64,000 bases of DNA from Mytilus edulis (taxonomy: Eukaryota > Mollusca > Bivalvia > Mytilida > Mytilidae): contig NC_092346.1 of the NCBI RefSeq assembly GCF_963676685.1, positions 30,703,133 to 30,767,132 of the forward strand, written 5' to 3'. Positions within the stretch are counted from its first letter, which is position 1. Every line of letters begins with the position of its first letter. Made by a program: the position numbers and the translations under genes. Below, piece after piece: positions 45,440 through 57,082 of this stretch. Below the pieces are notes generated by a model. That model made no database searches and had not been told where the DNA came from. It saw only the letters and a program-made list of their open reading frames with translations.

Positions 45440-46245
45440 AAATCCATAAGTGCTTGGGTAATGGACCCCCTTTTTTATTTTTGGAAAATAATAATTGAGT
45501 CCAACTAAATAAACGGCTGTAAAAGAACAAGAAAACATTAAACTAGTGATATATTACAGAATATTTAGTAAAATATTTAAGAACAAAAAAGTATAAAAAA
45601 GTTTAATTTTGGATCGACCCTTAAAATTTGGACCTCAATGTAGACCAATTTAAAAATGGGACCCAATAATATTGGGCCAATATCAAAAATAGTAATACAA
45701 GGTTGAAACCCCCAAACATTAAAGACTTTACATGAATCCTATTGAAATTGGTCAAAAGATTTGTATTCATTTTCAACTTAAGATTTCTTTGGTTGCTATT
45801 AATCTTTCAGATTTGGAAACTTAGATTTGGAAAATAGTTTTTTTTTAAATTGTAACATAAAAGGACTATAAGGAACACACTGTAAATTGGTGACTTTAAA
45901 GAGCTTAAATTTTTATATGAAGATTTACATTTCTGCTGTTGTTTTTTTCTATGGTCGGATTGTTGTCTCTTTGGCACATTCCCCATTTCCATTCTCAATT
46001 TTACATTATTTTTTCAACTGATTTCACTTTCTTTCAAATGTATGATTGTTGTTTAGTCAAAACATTTGATCAGTATATTGGCCTTTTTTTTTTTAAGTGT
46101 CCAATTTTTCTTTTAGAACTTCTGAGTTAGTTTTCCACTGTCTCATTACATGAGTTTAGCCACTGAACACTGTCTTTAGCATATTTAGTCATATTGACAT
46201 ATGCAGTTTAATTGAAATAGTTATCAAAAGTACCAGGATTATAAT
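45440..46245. other. Upstream flank of YLPM1 with repeat fragments
   Basis: Non-coding. At about 45,600-45,700 there is a degenerate piece of the 2-kb repeat family seen at 51-53 kb (TTTAATTTTGGA, GTAGACCAATTTAAAAA). At 45,945-46,005 is a fragment of the GTTGTCTCTTTGGCACATTCC dispersed repeat. No clear promoter motif. Confidence 0.5.
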
Positions 46246-46250
46246 TTTAT

Positions 46251-46294
46251 ACGCCAGACGCGCGTTTCGTCTACATAAGACTCATCAGTGACGC
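46251..46294 (-). ncRNA. Hammerhead ribozyme motif (core intact)
   Basis: Minus strand: GCGTCA (stem I), CTGATGA, GTC-TTATGTA-GAC (stem II with 3 pairs), GAAA, palindromic CGCGCG (stem III), TC, TGGCGT. Stem I pairs over six positions with G-U wobbles. All invariant bases are present. It is the intact counterpart of the copy at 17.8 kb, and the adjacent 46,295-46,375 (GTTGAAAAGCCAAACAAATA) is the shared repeat body. Confidence 0.8.
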
Positions 46295-46929
46295 TCAGAT
46301 CAAAATAGTTGAAAAGCCAAACAAATACAAAGTTGGAGAGCATTGAAAGCCATAATTATGTTCTTTCTCGATGTATTTTTTTGAGGTCTATTTCGTCATT
46401 TAAAATTGCCTTACCTTTCATCCCCTAATGCAGTTTGTGTTTATTTCGGTTAGAAGCAAATGTTACTGGCATTTATCTATTAATCAAAAACTTCAAGTTG
46501 ATCTCTAAATATGTTTTTTTTTTATTTTATTGATTTGTTAGATTCCTGTTTAATTTTATTCAATCCATTGGTGACTCTGTCCATGAAACAAAACAAAATC
46601 TTTTCTTTTATTGTAATTGGTACCAAGAAACATAACTATTTAAAGACATTCATAGGAGTATATCTGTTATGTACCTTCTAAAGACCACTCCTGTACAGGT
46701 TATTTCAGATTGGCACCAAAAGTAGCGGCACTTTCTTAAATATCCTTCAAAGAAACAAATGTGCCAAGGTTGATTCCTTTTTATTTGGTTTCAGGAATTA
46801 CTAAAAAAATTGTTGGACAGTACACTTCTACTATCTGAACACCCAAATTCATGACCATATCCAAGAACAAAAGAAAACAATGCATAAAGCAATCTTCAAA
46901 ACAGTCTTATATTTTGATACATTTTTGTA

Positions 46930-47030
46930 TTAATATACTTTGACCTATAATGGTTTATTTTTACAAATTTTGACTTGGATGGAGAGGTTGTCTCATTGGC
47001 ACTCATACCACATCTTCTTATATCTATGTG
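46930..47030 (-). repeat. Fragment of GATGTGGTATGATTGCC dispersed repeat
   Basis: TTGACCTATAATGGTTTATT and GTTGTCTCATTGGCACTCAT on the plus strand; inverted relative to the copies at 6.1 and 47.9 kb. Confidence 0.72.
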
Positions 47031-47884
47031 TATGATAACTATCCAATCATGTAATTGAGCAAAGTAGAAAGGAAAAAGGTAAAATAACTAAAATACAGAA
47101 CTCTGATGAAAATTCAAAACGTAAAGACCTTGATTAAATGGTGAAAATAAAGTTCCAAACGTTGATTCAAGGAAACTTTAAGGACTTAAAACATGTGAAA
47201 CCATTTATTTTCAAGCACTTGTCTGAGAAAACTTTTTATTTTGTGAGATTAATTGTAATTTTTTACAAGATTTGTATCCCCATAGAGATAATGTAACATA
47301 CTTATCAACTTTTTAACAGGTATGACAAGTCAATTAAACATATATCTAATTCTTCCCTTGACAGAAGGATGGACAAACAGACAAATGAATGAAAGAACAA
47401 ACTAATAAACAAACACACAGATAGAAAAACATAATGCTGGTAGTGGGGTATAAGAAGCCACACAGAAAATAGGTTATATTTATGATTTTTTTTTAATAAA
47501 ACAAACTTTAAATCTTATAACAATATTTTGCTATTATTTATATAAGCACATAAAACTGTAACCTGGTACATTGTTTTGAGTAATAAAGATTTTATTATAA
47601 GTGATAACATCGTTTAACACAGTTCAATTAAGAAAAACCATACCCGAAAAGGTTTATATTTTTTATACAAAGGGAGATAATTATTATGGCCATAATATTT
47701 AGTCAGATTAAGGCATTAAGCTGTATAAATTTAAACTGCGGATAAACAGATCTTGTTTGAAGAGCTTAATATAATTGATAAAATTACATTACCGGTATAA
47801 CAAATAATTATACAATAAATATATACAAAATAATACAATAATAGAAGTATATAAATGTAAAAAAAAATCTGCAAATAAGATCTC

Positions 47885-47990
47885 TATAAATATAAAAAAG
47901 AAGATGTGGTATGATTGCCAATGAGACAACTATCCACAAAAGACCAAAATGACACAGACATTAACAACTATAGGTCACCATACGGCGTAA
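47885..47990 (+). repeat. Fragment of GATGTGGTATGATTGCC dispersed repeat
   Basis: AAGAAGATGTGGTATGATTG, GAGACAACTATCCACAAAAG and GACATTAACAACTATAGGTC match the first 100 bp of the repeat at 6.1 kb. Confidence 0.75.
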
Positions 47991-48417
47991 AGCGTAGAAT
48001 AATTATTTTTTGATACAGAACAACAACAAAAATGGCATCTTTAGTTAATATCATGAATCAACGAATCAACTATACAAAATAAAATTCAATCCCAGCATTG
48101 CTCTTTCATCCTTTTTAAAGGATTTAATTTGGCCAAGGGACATAATTAAGTACATTTTTATGGTAAAATTCTTGCTTTGATATACTAACATAACATATAT
48201 ATCTAAGTACTATTCATTGCTGTTCTCAATCCTAAATAGATAAAGTTTTCATGTCAATTGAATGATGAACATTTCAGCTCATATTTTACTGAAATATAAT
48301 TATGACTTACTGATTGTAATTTTCAGCAATGATAATTTTCTTGCTATTGATTTTCTAAATTACTTGAATAAGAACATATTAATTTTAAAGCAACAAAACA
48401 AAAAAAATCATTTACAA

Positions 48418-48697
48418 GGGTCGTAATGTGGTACCTTCATGACGATAAAAGGAAAAAATTCTTGCCAAATGACGTTAACGGTAATTTTGGTGTATGACAG
48501 TAAAATGTGCACTTTCTTTAAGACGATAAAAACATGACTGATTTTGACCAATCACGTTAATTTCTTTCCAATAATGAAGGTAACGACAATTTTTTGAGAA
48601 CTCCGACGAATCTTGGTAAAATTTTAACCAATTTGACGATAACAGTAGCCGAAAATTATTGTTTGACGCCTGACCTTAAAGGGCATTACGTAACCCA
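48418..48697. mobile_element. Possible MITE with ACGTAAC/GTAATGTGG ends
   Basis: Left end AAGGGTCGTAATGTGGTACC and right end CCTTAAAGGGCATTACGTAACCC are partly inverted copies. The interior has repeated GACGATAAAA and GACGTTAACGG words. I recall similar sequence elsewhere in mussel DNA. Boundaries and target duplication are uncertain. Confidence 0.4.
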
Positions 48698-49088
48698 CAT
48701 TTACAGGTCAACATCACATGCTATTTGATAAAAGAAAAGAGTTCCAAGGTCCCCCTTTGCACAGATTTTAGTCAAAAGTTCTTTTTTATAATTTGTCTAT
48801 AGAATTGTAGGCTGAATAGCACTTAAAAAGCAATTTTTCATATAATTAATACTTTTCCAAGGTACATAACTCTTAAAAAAAATAGTTGATCATCATCGGT
48901 TTTGCAAATGTGTTCAAGCCATGTAAACCTAAGCTTTGATCAATAATTTTAAAAAAAAAGTTTGGCAAGAATTGTACATGTTATTAAAGCACTTGCAAAG
49001 CAAATTTCCAAGTAACTGATATTTCCCAAACAGAAATATTCTACTCTCTATTGTGTAAACAAACTATGCATTGATGATGAATTGTCAT

Positions 49089-49268
49089 AATTATGGTGAA
49101 AGAGGGTGAAATAATAGATTGCTTTCAACAAAGCGGGAGATAGTTTCCTCCAAATGGGAGACTGCTTTCATCAAAGTCGGACATTGCTTTCTTCAGCTTG
49201 GGAGATTGCTTCCATCTTAGTGTGCTTTTTTCAAAGAGAGAGATTGCTTTTTATGAAGAGGGAGATTT
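49089..49268 (+). repeat. Degenerate minisatellite, unit about 30 bp
   Basis: About six units of the form GGGAGATTGCTTTCATCAAAG (variants) in a row. Non-coding, strongly diverged. Confidence 0.6.
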
Positions 49269-50182
49269 TACCTTAATATTAGAAGAGTAGTTTTCAGAGG
49301 TAGATTTTAATTCATAGTTCTTTAATTGTGACACTCCCACAAATACCTTGTGTCAGCTTATATGTCTGTACAGACTGTTTATTTTATCATTATTGTTTAT
49401 CTTAGTGTAATTTTTACAAGTTGGTTGTTGGCAATTACTATTGTGTTTTGTAATTATAATCAAAACATACATTTTAAAACTAACCCATTAGGGGAGATAA
49501 CTCATGAAAATAATTGATGTGAAGTAAATGCACTCAAAATAAATTACATATTATGCATTAAAAATCTATTTAATACATTAAGAACCATTAGAACAGTAAG
49601 TGGTTATGAGACTAATTCACAATAAGGTGACCTTCAAACTTGAGACTGCCTGGTTTTCAAGTTAAAATTTAATGATTATAGAGATAGTTTATGCAAGGAA
49701 AGTCCAGAAACAAGTTCAAGAATTGACAGACACTCGACAGATCACCATTAAATGCCACAATTGAGTACTCTGTTATTCTTAGTAAACCAGAATATCTGAA
49801 TACAGATATCATCTGATTTTTCTGTTTGGATTACTATGCACTAAATGACAAAAGAACATAAACATGATATATTGTGAATTCATTATTTTTAACGGAGTAC
49901 CAATGCAATTATTCATGGATTTCATGGATAAAGGTGAAAATATTTGAATATCCAACATAGTAAATTTTTTCTACAGACAATGACAAAACAACAAAATCAA
50001 ATATCCATGAAAAATACAATTTTTCATTAATCCATAAAAAATTGATTCACATGAAAATAAATCCACTGTAACCAGTTCTACAGCTAGTCAGAAGTCAACA
50101 AACAGAAGATTCTAAGCAGATTCATACACAAAATTGACTCACTCTTGTAGAGCTTCTGTACATTTCACTAGATGACAGTGCC

Positions 50183-50188
50183 TTTATT
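50183..50188 (-). terminator. Possible TMEM179 polyadenylation signal
   Basis: AATAAA on the minus strand about 220 nt after the stop codon at 50408. It is the first canonical hexamer I noticed downstream; other AT-rich hexamers exist, so this is tentative. Confidence 0.35.
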
Positions 50189-50407
50189 AACTTCTAGTAC
50201 ACTTTGTTCATTTCTAGAGTATTCTCAAGTTTAATATGTTATGTAAAATCAATTCTGTATGCCATTTTATACAATTGTAAATTGTGGAAGCTATAAATAA
50301 CAATTTTGTATAGTTTGAATATGTACAACTTGATTCTTAATATGCAACCTATGATGGCATTTGGGTATACCCTGTTATATTGTATATAAACACAGGCTGC
50401 AAAAATC

Positions 50408-53066
50408 CTACATGACAACAGGTTGACGATGCCCTGCTCTCTGCAACAGTCTGTCCCGTTCCCTGTTCATACTAATGGTGAATGACTCTTGTTGATGGTA
50501 TCTGTAAACTTTGATGACAGCTACTACTGATAAAACAACCCAACAAATCCAACAGATCCAGGTACAGAACTGAAATAATAGATGAATATATTGTGGGTCA
50601 ATGAATTATTTAAGTTATTTCACCAGTTATCTTTTTATTTACAATTTCATTAATTGCAGATTCTGACTTAGCAACTTGCTAAATGAATATATTAACAGAT
50701 AAAAGTTAGACGGTTGTAGGTCATTCTTGCAAGTCCTTTAAATGTGGATCAACTTAAAACTGAATGCAATCAACGAATAAAACCTTCAGGGTCATAACTA
50801 CAAGAGTAACAAGACTCCTTTGTTTTGCATTTATATATATCATTAAAGTTGACATGAATAAATCTAAATCAAAATCATAAATTATTTTTTGTAATTTATC
50901 TGTAACGTTGAAAACCTTACCGGTATGTGAAAACATTAATTTCTTGCAATGGGAGATAACTTCCAAACAATGGGAGATAACTTCAAATTCATATTTAATT
51001 ATACCTGAGCCATCATCATTTCCAAGTAAAAGTTAGATGTATTTATGTCTTTTTCTTCAATAAATGTCACAAAGTCTCCAAGTTCACAACTGCAATATAT
51101 AAGTATAACCTTATAATCACTAAACAATCATATTTTTACACTAAATGTGCGATAAAATTAACCAGATGCTCCGCAGGGCGTAGCTTTATACGACCGCAGA
51201 GGTTGAACCCTGAACGGTTAGGGCAAGTATGGACACAACATTCAAGCTGGATTCAGCTCTAAATTTGGATTGTGATTAAATAGTTGACACAGCATAGGTT
51301 TCTGACACAGAATGAATGTGTTCTAATGAACTTAAAATTTTTGTTTCTCTTAGAGCAATTCACTATGCTGTTGAATATAAATCCTCTCAAAAAAATGTTT
51401 GAAGAAATTTTCTTTTTTATTTATGAAATTTCAAATGAGAAAAATTGAACCCAATTTTTTTAATCACATCCCCCTTTCCCTTATTCCAAAACTAATCTCA
51501 ATTAAAATTTCTAATGGAGTTTGCAACAATAACTACTCATTTAAATACATCATAAAATATTAAGATGTAAAAAAACTGCTTGTTATCACTGAATGGTAAA
51601 GATTATTTTAATTTATCAGTTGGTAGTAAAAAGTGAATATACATTGTATATTGTATATAACAAAGATTTAAGTTGATTCTGGACAAAGAAAGATAACTCC
51701 AATTAAAAAAAAATCTTGCTATTGCACAATATTTTGCAATTAGATATTTCTTGCTTACTATTCTGGACAAAGAAAGATAACTCTAATTAAAAAAAATTTT
51801 GATATTTCACAATATTGTGCAATTAGATATTTCTTGCCATTGCGCAATACTGTGCAATTGAAAAGACTTGCTATTACACAATACTTAATATAATAATTTT
51901 AGATCCTGATTTGGACCAACTTGAAAACTGGGCCCATAATAAAAAATCTAAGTACATTTTTGGATTCAGCATATCAAAGAACTTCAAGATTTCAATTTTT
52001 GTTAAAATCAGACTAAGTTTAATTTTGGACCCTTTGGACTTTAGTGTAGACCAATTTGAAAACAGGACCAAAAATGAAGAATCTACATACACAGTTAGAT
52101 TTGGAATATCAAAGAACCCCATTTATTCAATTTTTGATGAAATCAAACAAAGTTTAATTTTGGACCCCGATTTGGACCAACTTGAAAACTGGGCCAATAA
52201 TCAAGAATCTAAGTACATTTTTAGATTCAGCATATCAAAGAACCTAACTGATTCATTTTTTGTCAAAATCAAACTAAGTTTAATTTTGGACCCTTTGGAC
52301 CTTAATGTAGACCAATTTGAAAACGGGACCAAAAGTTAAGAATCTACATACACAGTCATGACAGTTAGATTCAGCATATCAAAGAACCCCAATTATTCAA
52401 TTTTGATGAAATCAAACAAAAGTTTAATTTTGGACCCTTTGGGCCCCTTATTATGTTGGGACCAAAACTCCCAAAATCAAATCCAACCTTTCTTTTATGG
52501 TCATAAACCTTGTGTTTAAATTTCATAGATTTCTATTTACTTATACTAACGTTATGGTGCGAAAACCAAGAAAAATGCTTATTTGGGTCCCTTTTTGGCC
52601 CCTAATTCCTAAACTGTTGGGACCTAAACTCCCAAAATCAATACCAACCTTCCTTTTGTAGTCATTAACATTTTGTTTAAATTTCATTGATTTCTATTTA
52701 CTTAAACTAATGTTATTGTGCGAAAACCAAGAATAATGCTTATTTGGGCCCTTTTTTGGCCCCTAATTCCTAAACTGTTGAGACCAAAACTCCCAAAATC
52801 AATCCCAACCGTTCTTTTGTGGTCATAAACCTTGTGTCAAAATTTCATAGATTTCTATTAACTTAAACTAAAGTTATAGTGCGAAAACCAAGAAAATGCT
52901 TATTTGGGCCCTTTTTGGCCCCTAATTCCTAAAATGTTGGGACCAAAACTCCCAAAATCAATACCAACCTTCCTTTTGTGGTCATAAACCTTGTGTTAAA
53001 ATTTCATAGATTTCCATTCACTTTTACTAAAGTTAGAGTGCGAAAACTAAAAGTATTCGGACGCCG

Positions 53067-53107
<41 letters not shown>

Positions 53108-56100
53108 AGACGCCAACGTGATAGCAATATACGACGAAAATTTTTTCAAAATTTGCGGTCGTATAAAAAAGAAGTACCAAGTAACTTCTTATTTATCTAC
53201 AATGTAATATTTCTGTTATTCAATTTCATTTGGTTGTTTTGCCAATTTCTGGTATAATAAAATTACATCGAAAAAGAATGAACAATTAAGATTAGAAATA
53301 GTAAGCTTAACTTTAAGTTTTTATTAATCTTCAAATGGATAACCCAGTAAGAATTTAGTAGGCCGCATTGAGGCATGAATTGTAAGGTTATGAGGGTGGG
53401 CAAATCTTATTCTAGGTGACTGATTTGTAAATGCAAACTATCTTATTTCTGATTTCTTTTTTGTTCTTGTATTATAATATGTCATGATTTATTGAAATAA
53501 ATATTGAATGCTGCAAGAAAAGAAAAAATAAATCATGCTAGAGGTGAGATTGATTTATTGAATGATTGGTGATAAACGCCACTTTCAACACTATTGTGCT
53601 TTTTCCTGGCGGTGAGTTTTTATTGGTGGAGGAAGCAGGAGTGCCCAGAGAGAACCACAGGGGATAAGAGTATATTTGTTTGTCAACTCAAGATATAAAG
53701 AACAAAAAGGCTAAAAGGAAGCACTCCCACCAGCAAAGTGGAAAGGAATTAATATAAGTCGAAATAACTTGTTTCCCAATCCACTATAAATAAATATTCT
53801 TAAACTAAACTAAAGAATCAAAAATAAGTGATGTCCTTCACTTTTTGTTTTTCAACTACCGGTATGTTACATCATTTTTTTGTTTTCTTTTATAAAACCC
53901 TACATTTAGGTAGAAGACTCACTTTATTCCTTCGTTACTTATCAAACCACACCATTCATTAAAGCCAACACTCAGTGTAAGGGATGAGCCAAACAACATC
54001 AGACAAACCAGTAGACTCACTAGAGCTGTGACAAAACAATCCAACCATGACCTGTAAAACATATTTTTTAAAGTATATCATTAAATAATCTAACCATGAC
54101 CTGTAAAATATATTTTTTATTTTAAAATTATATTATAAAATAATCCAACCATGACCTGTAAAATAAATATTTAAAATTATATTATAAAACAGTCGAACCA
54201 TGACCTGTAAAATATATTTTTAAATTAAATCATAAAACAATCTAACCATGACCTGTAAAATATACCTTGTAAATTATATTATAAAATAATCTAACTGTAC
54301 AGTCATCGATGACCTATAGCTGTTAATTTAATGTGTTATTTGGTCTCTTGTGGAGAGTTGTCTCATTAGCAATCATACCTCATCTTCTTTTTTTTATATA
54401 ACCATGACCTGTAAAATATATTTGTTATGCCCCACCTTCGATAGTAGAGGGGCATTATGTTTTCTGGTCTGTGCGTCCGTTCGTACGTCTGTCCGTCCGT
54501 TCGTTCTTCCTCCCTTCGTTTGTCCGTCTGTCCCGCTTCAGGTTAAAGTTTTTGGTCAAGGTAGTTTTTGATGAAGTTGAAGTCAATCGACTTCAAACTT
54601 AGTATACATGTTCCCTATGATATGATCTTTTTAATTTTAATACCAAATTAGAGGGTTTACCCCAATTTCACGGTCCACTGAATATAGAAAATTATAGTGC
54701 AAGTGGGGCATTCGTATACTGGGGACATCTTCTTGTTTAAATTATACTATAAAACAGTCCAACCATAACTTGTAAAAATATTTCCATAATGATAACACAA
54801 AATGATATCTGATTATCATGATTATCATGATTATCATGATTATTGCAAATACAAATATCATAATGAAATAAATAAAAATGTGGTGCATGCTGGACTTTTA
54901 GGTTCTTGCTTTCTTGGAGTAAATAATTCACATGTAACTGCAATAAGTATCTGTTTAAAATGACTTGAAAGAATAAACAATATATATCTGGTATGAACAT
55001 GGAATTATTTGAATCTGGCAAAATTTTAAATTCTGGAAAATTGTTTAGAATGGTATGATGAAAACTTACTAAACTACATTTTGTTAGCCATTTTACATTC
55101 ACAGATGTATAATAATTAATGTCACAGTCAATGAACCAGCTAACCCTCTTAGCCATCACACAAGGATAATATAACCCTATTTTGATATGTTAGTAATCAC
55201 CAAACATTCTTAAAATTTTCCAGAATTGAAAATCATTCCAACTTGATAAAAGATAAAAATAAGATAAAAAAAAACCACCATAAACCTAAATAGTTACACA
55301 TTGATCACCTCACTCAAATAATGACAACTCTTTTTTATCATTGACACACTTAAAATTTCCTAGGTTTTTTACTCATTGTTGGTGATCTGGATCAACATGA
55401 CAGCCATTTCAAAAAAAAAACTTGTTTATAAACAATTTTATATATTTTTATATTTCCATAAACATATGCTATTTAATAATTAAAGGAAAACCATTAATTT
55501 ACAACAAGGAATATGAAATAAAAGATACAGTGAATAAAAAACTATTTTTTTTAGGAAAACCATTAATTCTATAACAGGACATATAAAATAAAAAAATCAG
55601 TGAATAAGGAAAACCAAAAGTTTTACAACATGGAATATGAAATAAAAGATAAAGCATTTGAATACAAAACTATTTTCTTTCGAATTTTGAAATTATGTGT
55701 TCAAAGAATAGAATTTCATTCTGTAGTGTACAATGTATGTAGGGGATATAAGTTCTGTTTCCTTTAAAAATGTCCTGTACCAAGTCAGGAATATGGCCAT
55801 TGTTATATTATAGTTCGTTTCTGTATGTGTTACATTTTAACGTTGCGTCGTTTGTTTTCTCTTATTTTTGAGTGTAAATTCACATTGCGATAAGACGTGT
55901 CACGGTACTTGTCTATCCCATATTCATGTATTTGGTTTTGATGTTATATTTGTTATTCTCGTGGGATTTTGTCTGATGCTTGGTCTGTTTCTGTGTGTGT
56001 TACATTGTAGTGTTGTGTCGTTGTTCACCTCTTATGTTTGGTGCGTTTCCCTCAGTTCTAGTTTGTTACCCCGATTTTGTTTTTTGTTCATGGATTTATG

Positions 56101-56937
56101 AGTTTGAACAGCGGTATACTACTGTTGCCTTTATTTGACACTTTATTACACAGATTTTTCCCATAATTTACAATTTTCCTTAGCTAATGTGAAGCAGAAA
56201 AATACTGTTTGATTTCATTGGATTCCCAAACTTTTCAAAACAATCTATTTAACAAATTCATGAACATATAATTAGCAATTATTAATCTTGAATTGCAATT
56301 TGTTTCCCATCTCGTGATAACATTAAGTCAAAACATTATACATGTATATGTATAAAAATACAACATCTTTGGGGAATGTTGTCAAATAAATAATTAATTA
56401 TAAGCTACAGTTCAGCAGCTAGCTACTAGGCTTAGTAATTATAATACAGATTGATTGAAATTTTGAGTTAGAATTTCTTTAAGAACAACTCCCTTCCTTG
56501 TCAATTACTGTACCACAACCTTAAAAAAGACACAACATTTCACATAAGCAGATACAACAAATAAGCTTACTTGACTGTTAGTAATTAAAACAAACTAAAA
56601 AAATATTTGCAATATACTAGCTTCAGCCAAGTTCAGGCTATACATACCCATCTATATTTTTGAAGAGATAAACTGATTCCCACACAATGTAGAACAGGGA
56701 TAATAACATAACAATAACACCCATGAATATATTGAAACCACAAGCACTGTCTCTCCCCCAAGAAATGTGTTTTAGTTCTTTAGTTTTGTTGTCAAACGTT
56801 CCATCAGCATAAAGTAAACAATGTCCATTGAACTCCTTCACATTTGTAGCGATTGGTATAAATATGAAGAATGACACAATAAATGAGACCAGATATGCTA
56901 TCACTTGTGTTAACAGGAGTATGTTCCCAAGTCCCAT
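50408..56937 (-). CDS. TMEM179: Transmembrane protein 179-like (4 exons)
   Basis: Exons on the minus strand: 56937-56648, 54051-53923, 51089-51005, 50569-50408 (666 nt, 221 residues, stop TAG at 50408). All junctions are AG/GT and in phase. Four hydrophobic segments: residues about 7-30, 66-92, 98-123 and 169-190. The first loop has an N-glycosylation sequon (N50-K-T) and the pattern EFNGHCLLYADG, close to the EFxGRCLLF pattern I recall in vertebrate TMEM179. SVGFNEWC in exon 2 and VIKVYRYHQQE in exon 4 also match family features, and the length is near the vertebrate 230 or so. TMEM179 is a small four-pass membrane protein without an established biochemical function. Its 5' end faces PRPF39. 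Confidence 0.92.
51160..53170 (+). mobile_element. 2-kb pearl/Helentron-like element, copy A
   Basis: Starts AACCAGATGCTCCGCAGGGC, then TTTATACGACCGCAGAGG. The core has two tandem families: about 130-bp units (TTTAATTTTGGACC, GTAGACCAATTTGAAAAC, CATATCAAAGAAC) and about 150-bp units (GCTTATTTGGGCCC, CCCAAAATCAATACCAACCT, TAGTGCGAAAACCAAG). Then a (GAC)n tract and a 3' hairpin TACGAC ... GTCGTA, followed by TAAAAAA. Open frames inside (for example 51,874-52,122 and 51,911-52,339) are by-products of the tandem units. It fills most of TMEM179 intron 2. Confidence 0.8.
54310..54400 (-). repeat. Fragment of GATGTGGTATGATTGCC dispersed repeat
   Basis: GGAGAGTTGTCTCATTAGCA and ATCATACCTCATCTTCTTTT on the plus strand, an inverted and decayed piece of the family at 6.1 kb, inserted within the acceptor array. 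Confidence 0.6.
54427..54735 (+). mobile_element. Short TGCCCCAC/GTGGGGCA-ended repeat with (GTCC)n tract
   Basis: ATGCCCCACCTTCGATAGTA and GAGGGGCATTATG form a hairpin at the start, a GTCCGTCCGTTCG tract follows, and the right end GTGGGGCATTCG with TTCTTGTTT closes it. I recognise this as a common bivalve repeat; the layout (hairpin, tetranucleotide tract, short inverted ends) is of the pearl type. Confidence 0.65.
55190..56640. other. TMEM179 intron 1, remainder
   Basis: AT-rich, no gene or delimitable element. A triplet of related phrases (AAAACCATTAATT, ATATGAAATAAAAGATA) at 55,480-55,660 is a weak local repeat. Confidence 0.4.
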
Positions 56938-57082
56938 TTCAACAGAACAAAGTAAATGTGCAGATTCAGTATGAAAATGTCCTCCAGAGCCGAGGTAAGT
57001 TTAGTTTCAGTTTCAGTTCGTCGGGAGTTGGACGTCACTCAAGTCACATGACCCAAATACATGACTTCCGGTGTACACAACA
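56938..57082. promoter_or_regulatory. Putative shared TMEM179/PRPF39 divergent promoter
   Basis: Only 145 bp separate the TMEM179 ATG (56937, minus) from the PRPF39 ATG (57083, plus). The interval is less AT-rich than its surroundings. It contains GTCACATGAC at 57043-57052 (a palindromic E-box of bHLH-Zip type), GACGTCA at 57031-57037 (CRE-like) and ACTTCCGG at 57064-57071 (an ETS/GABP-type site, common in bidirectional housekeeping promoters). Motifs are seen directly; promoter function is inferred. Confidence 0.6.

Larger units (their letters stand above)
46400..50180. other. Intergenic DNA between YLPM1 and TMEM179
   Basis: AT-rich, no gene seen. Contains dispersed-repeat fragments at 46,930-47,030 (minus) and 47,885-47,990 (plus), a possible MITE at 48,418-48,697 and a degenerate minisatellite at 49,089-49,268, listed separately. 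Confidence 0.5.
54047..54790 (-). repeat. Tandem array of the TMEM179 exon 2 acceptor region
   Basis: The 3' splice site and first 15-20 coding bases of exon 2 (minus strand TTTTACAG/GTCATGGTT) recur upstream with AG at 54,102, 54,157, 54,206, 54,254 and 54,410, spacing 48-55 bp, plus decayed copies near 54,290 and 54,765. Each unit is padded with an AT-rich ATAATATAATTT-type spacer. Two mobile sequences have since inserted (54,310-54,400 and 54,427-54,735). Confidence 0.8.

Noticed and set aside
49089..49268. CRISPR-like spacing of repeated words
   Set aside because: Units are diverged and contiguous, without conserved repeats and unique spacers, and the DNA is animal.
51874..52339. Frames of 82-142 codons, repeated at 58,180-58,648
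   Set aside because: They arise from AT-rich tandem units inside the 2-kb element, on both strands, with no recognisable domain; conserved only because the two copies are nearly identical.
54737..55159. 140-codon frame on the minus strand
   Set aside because: Lies in TMEM179 intron 1, contains a NHD-type run from an ATCATGATT microsatellite and a decayed splice-array unit; no protein similarity recognised.
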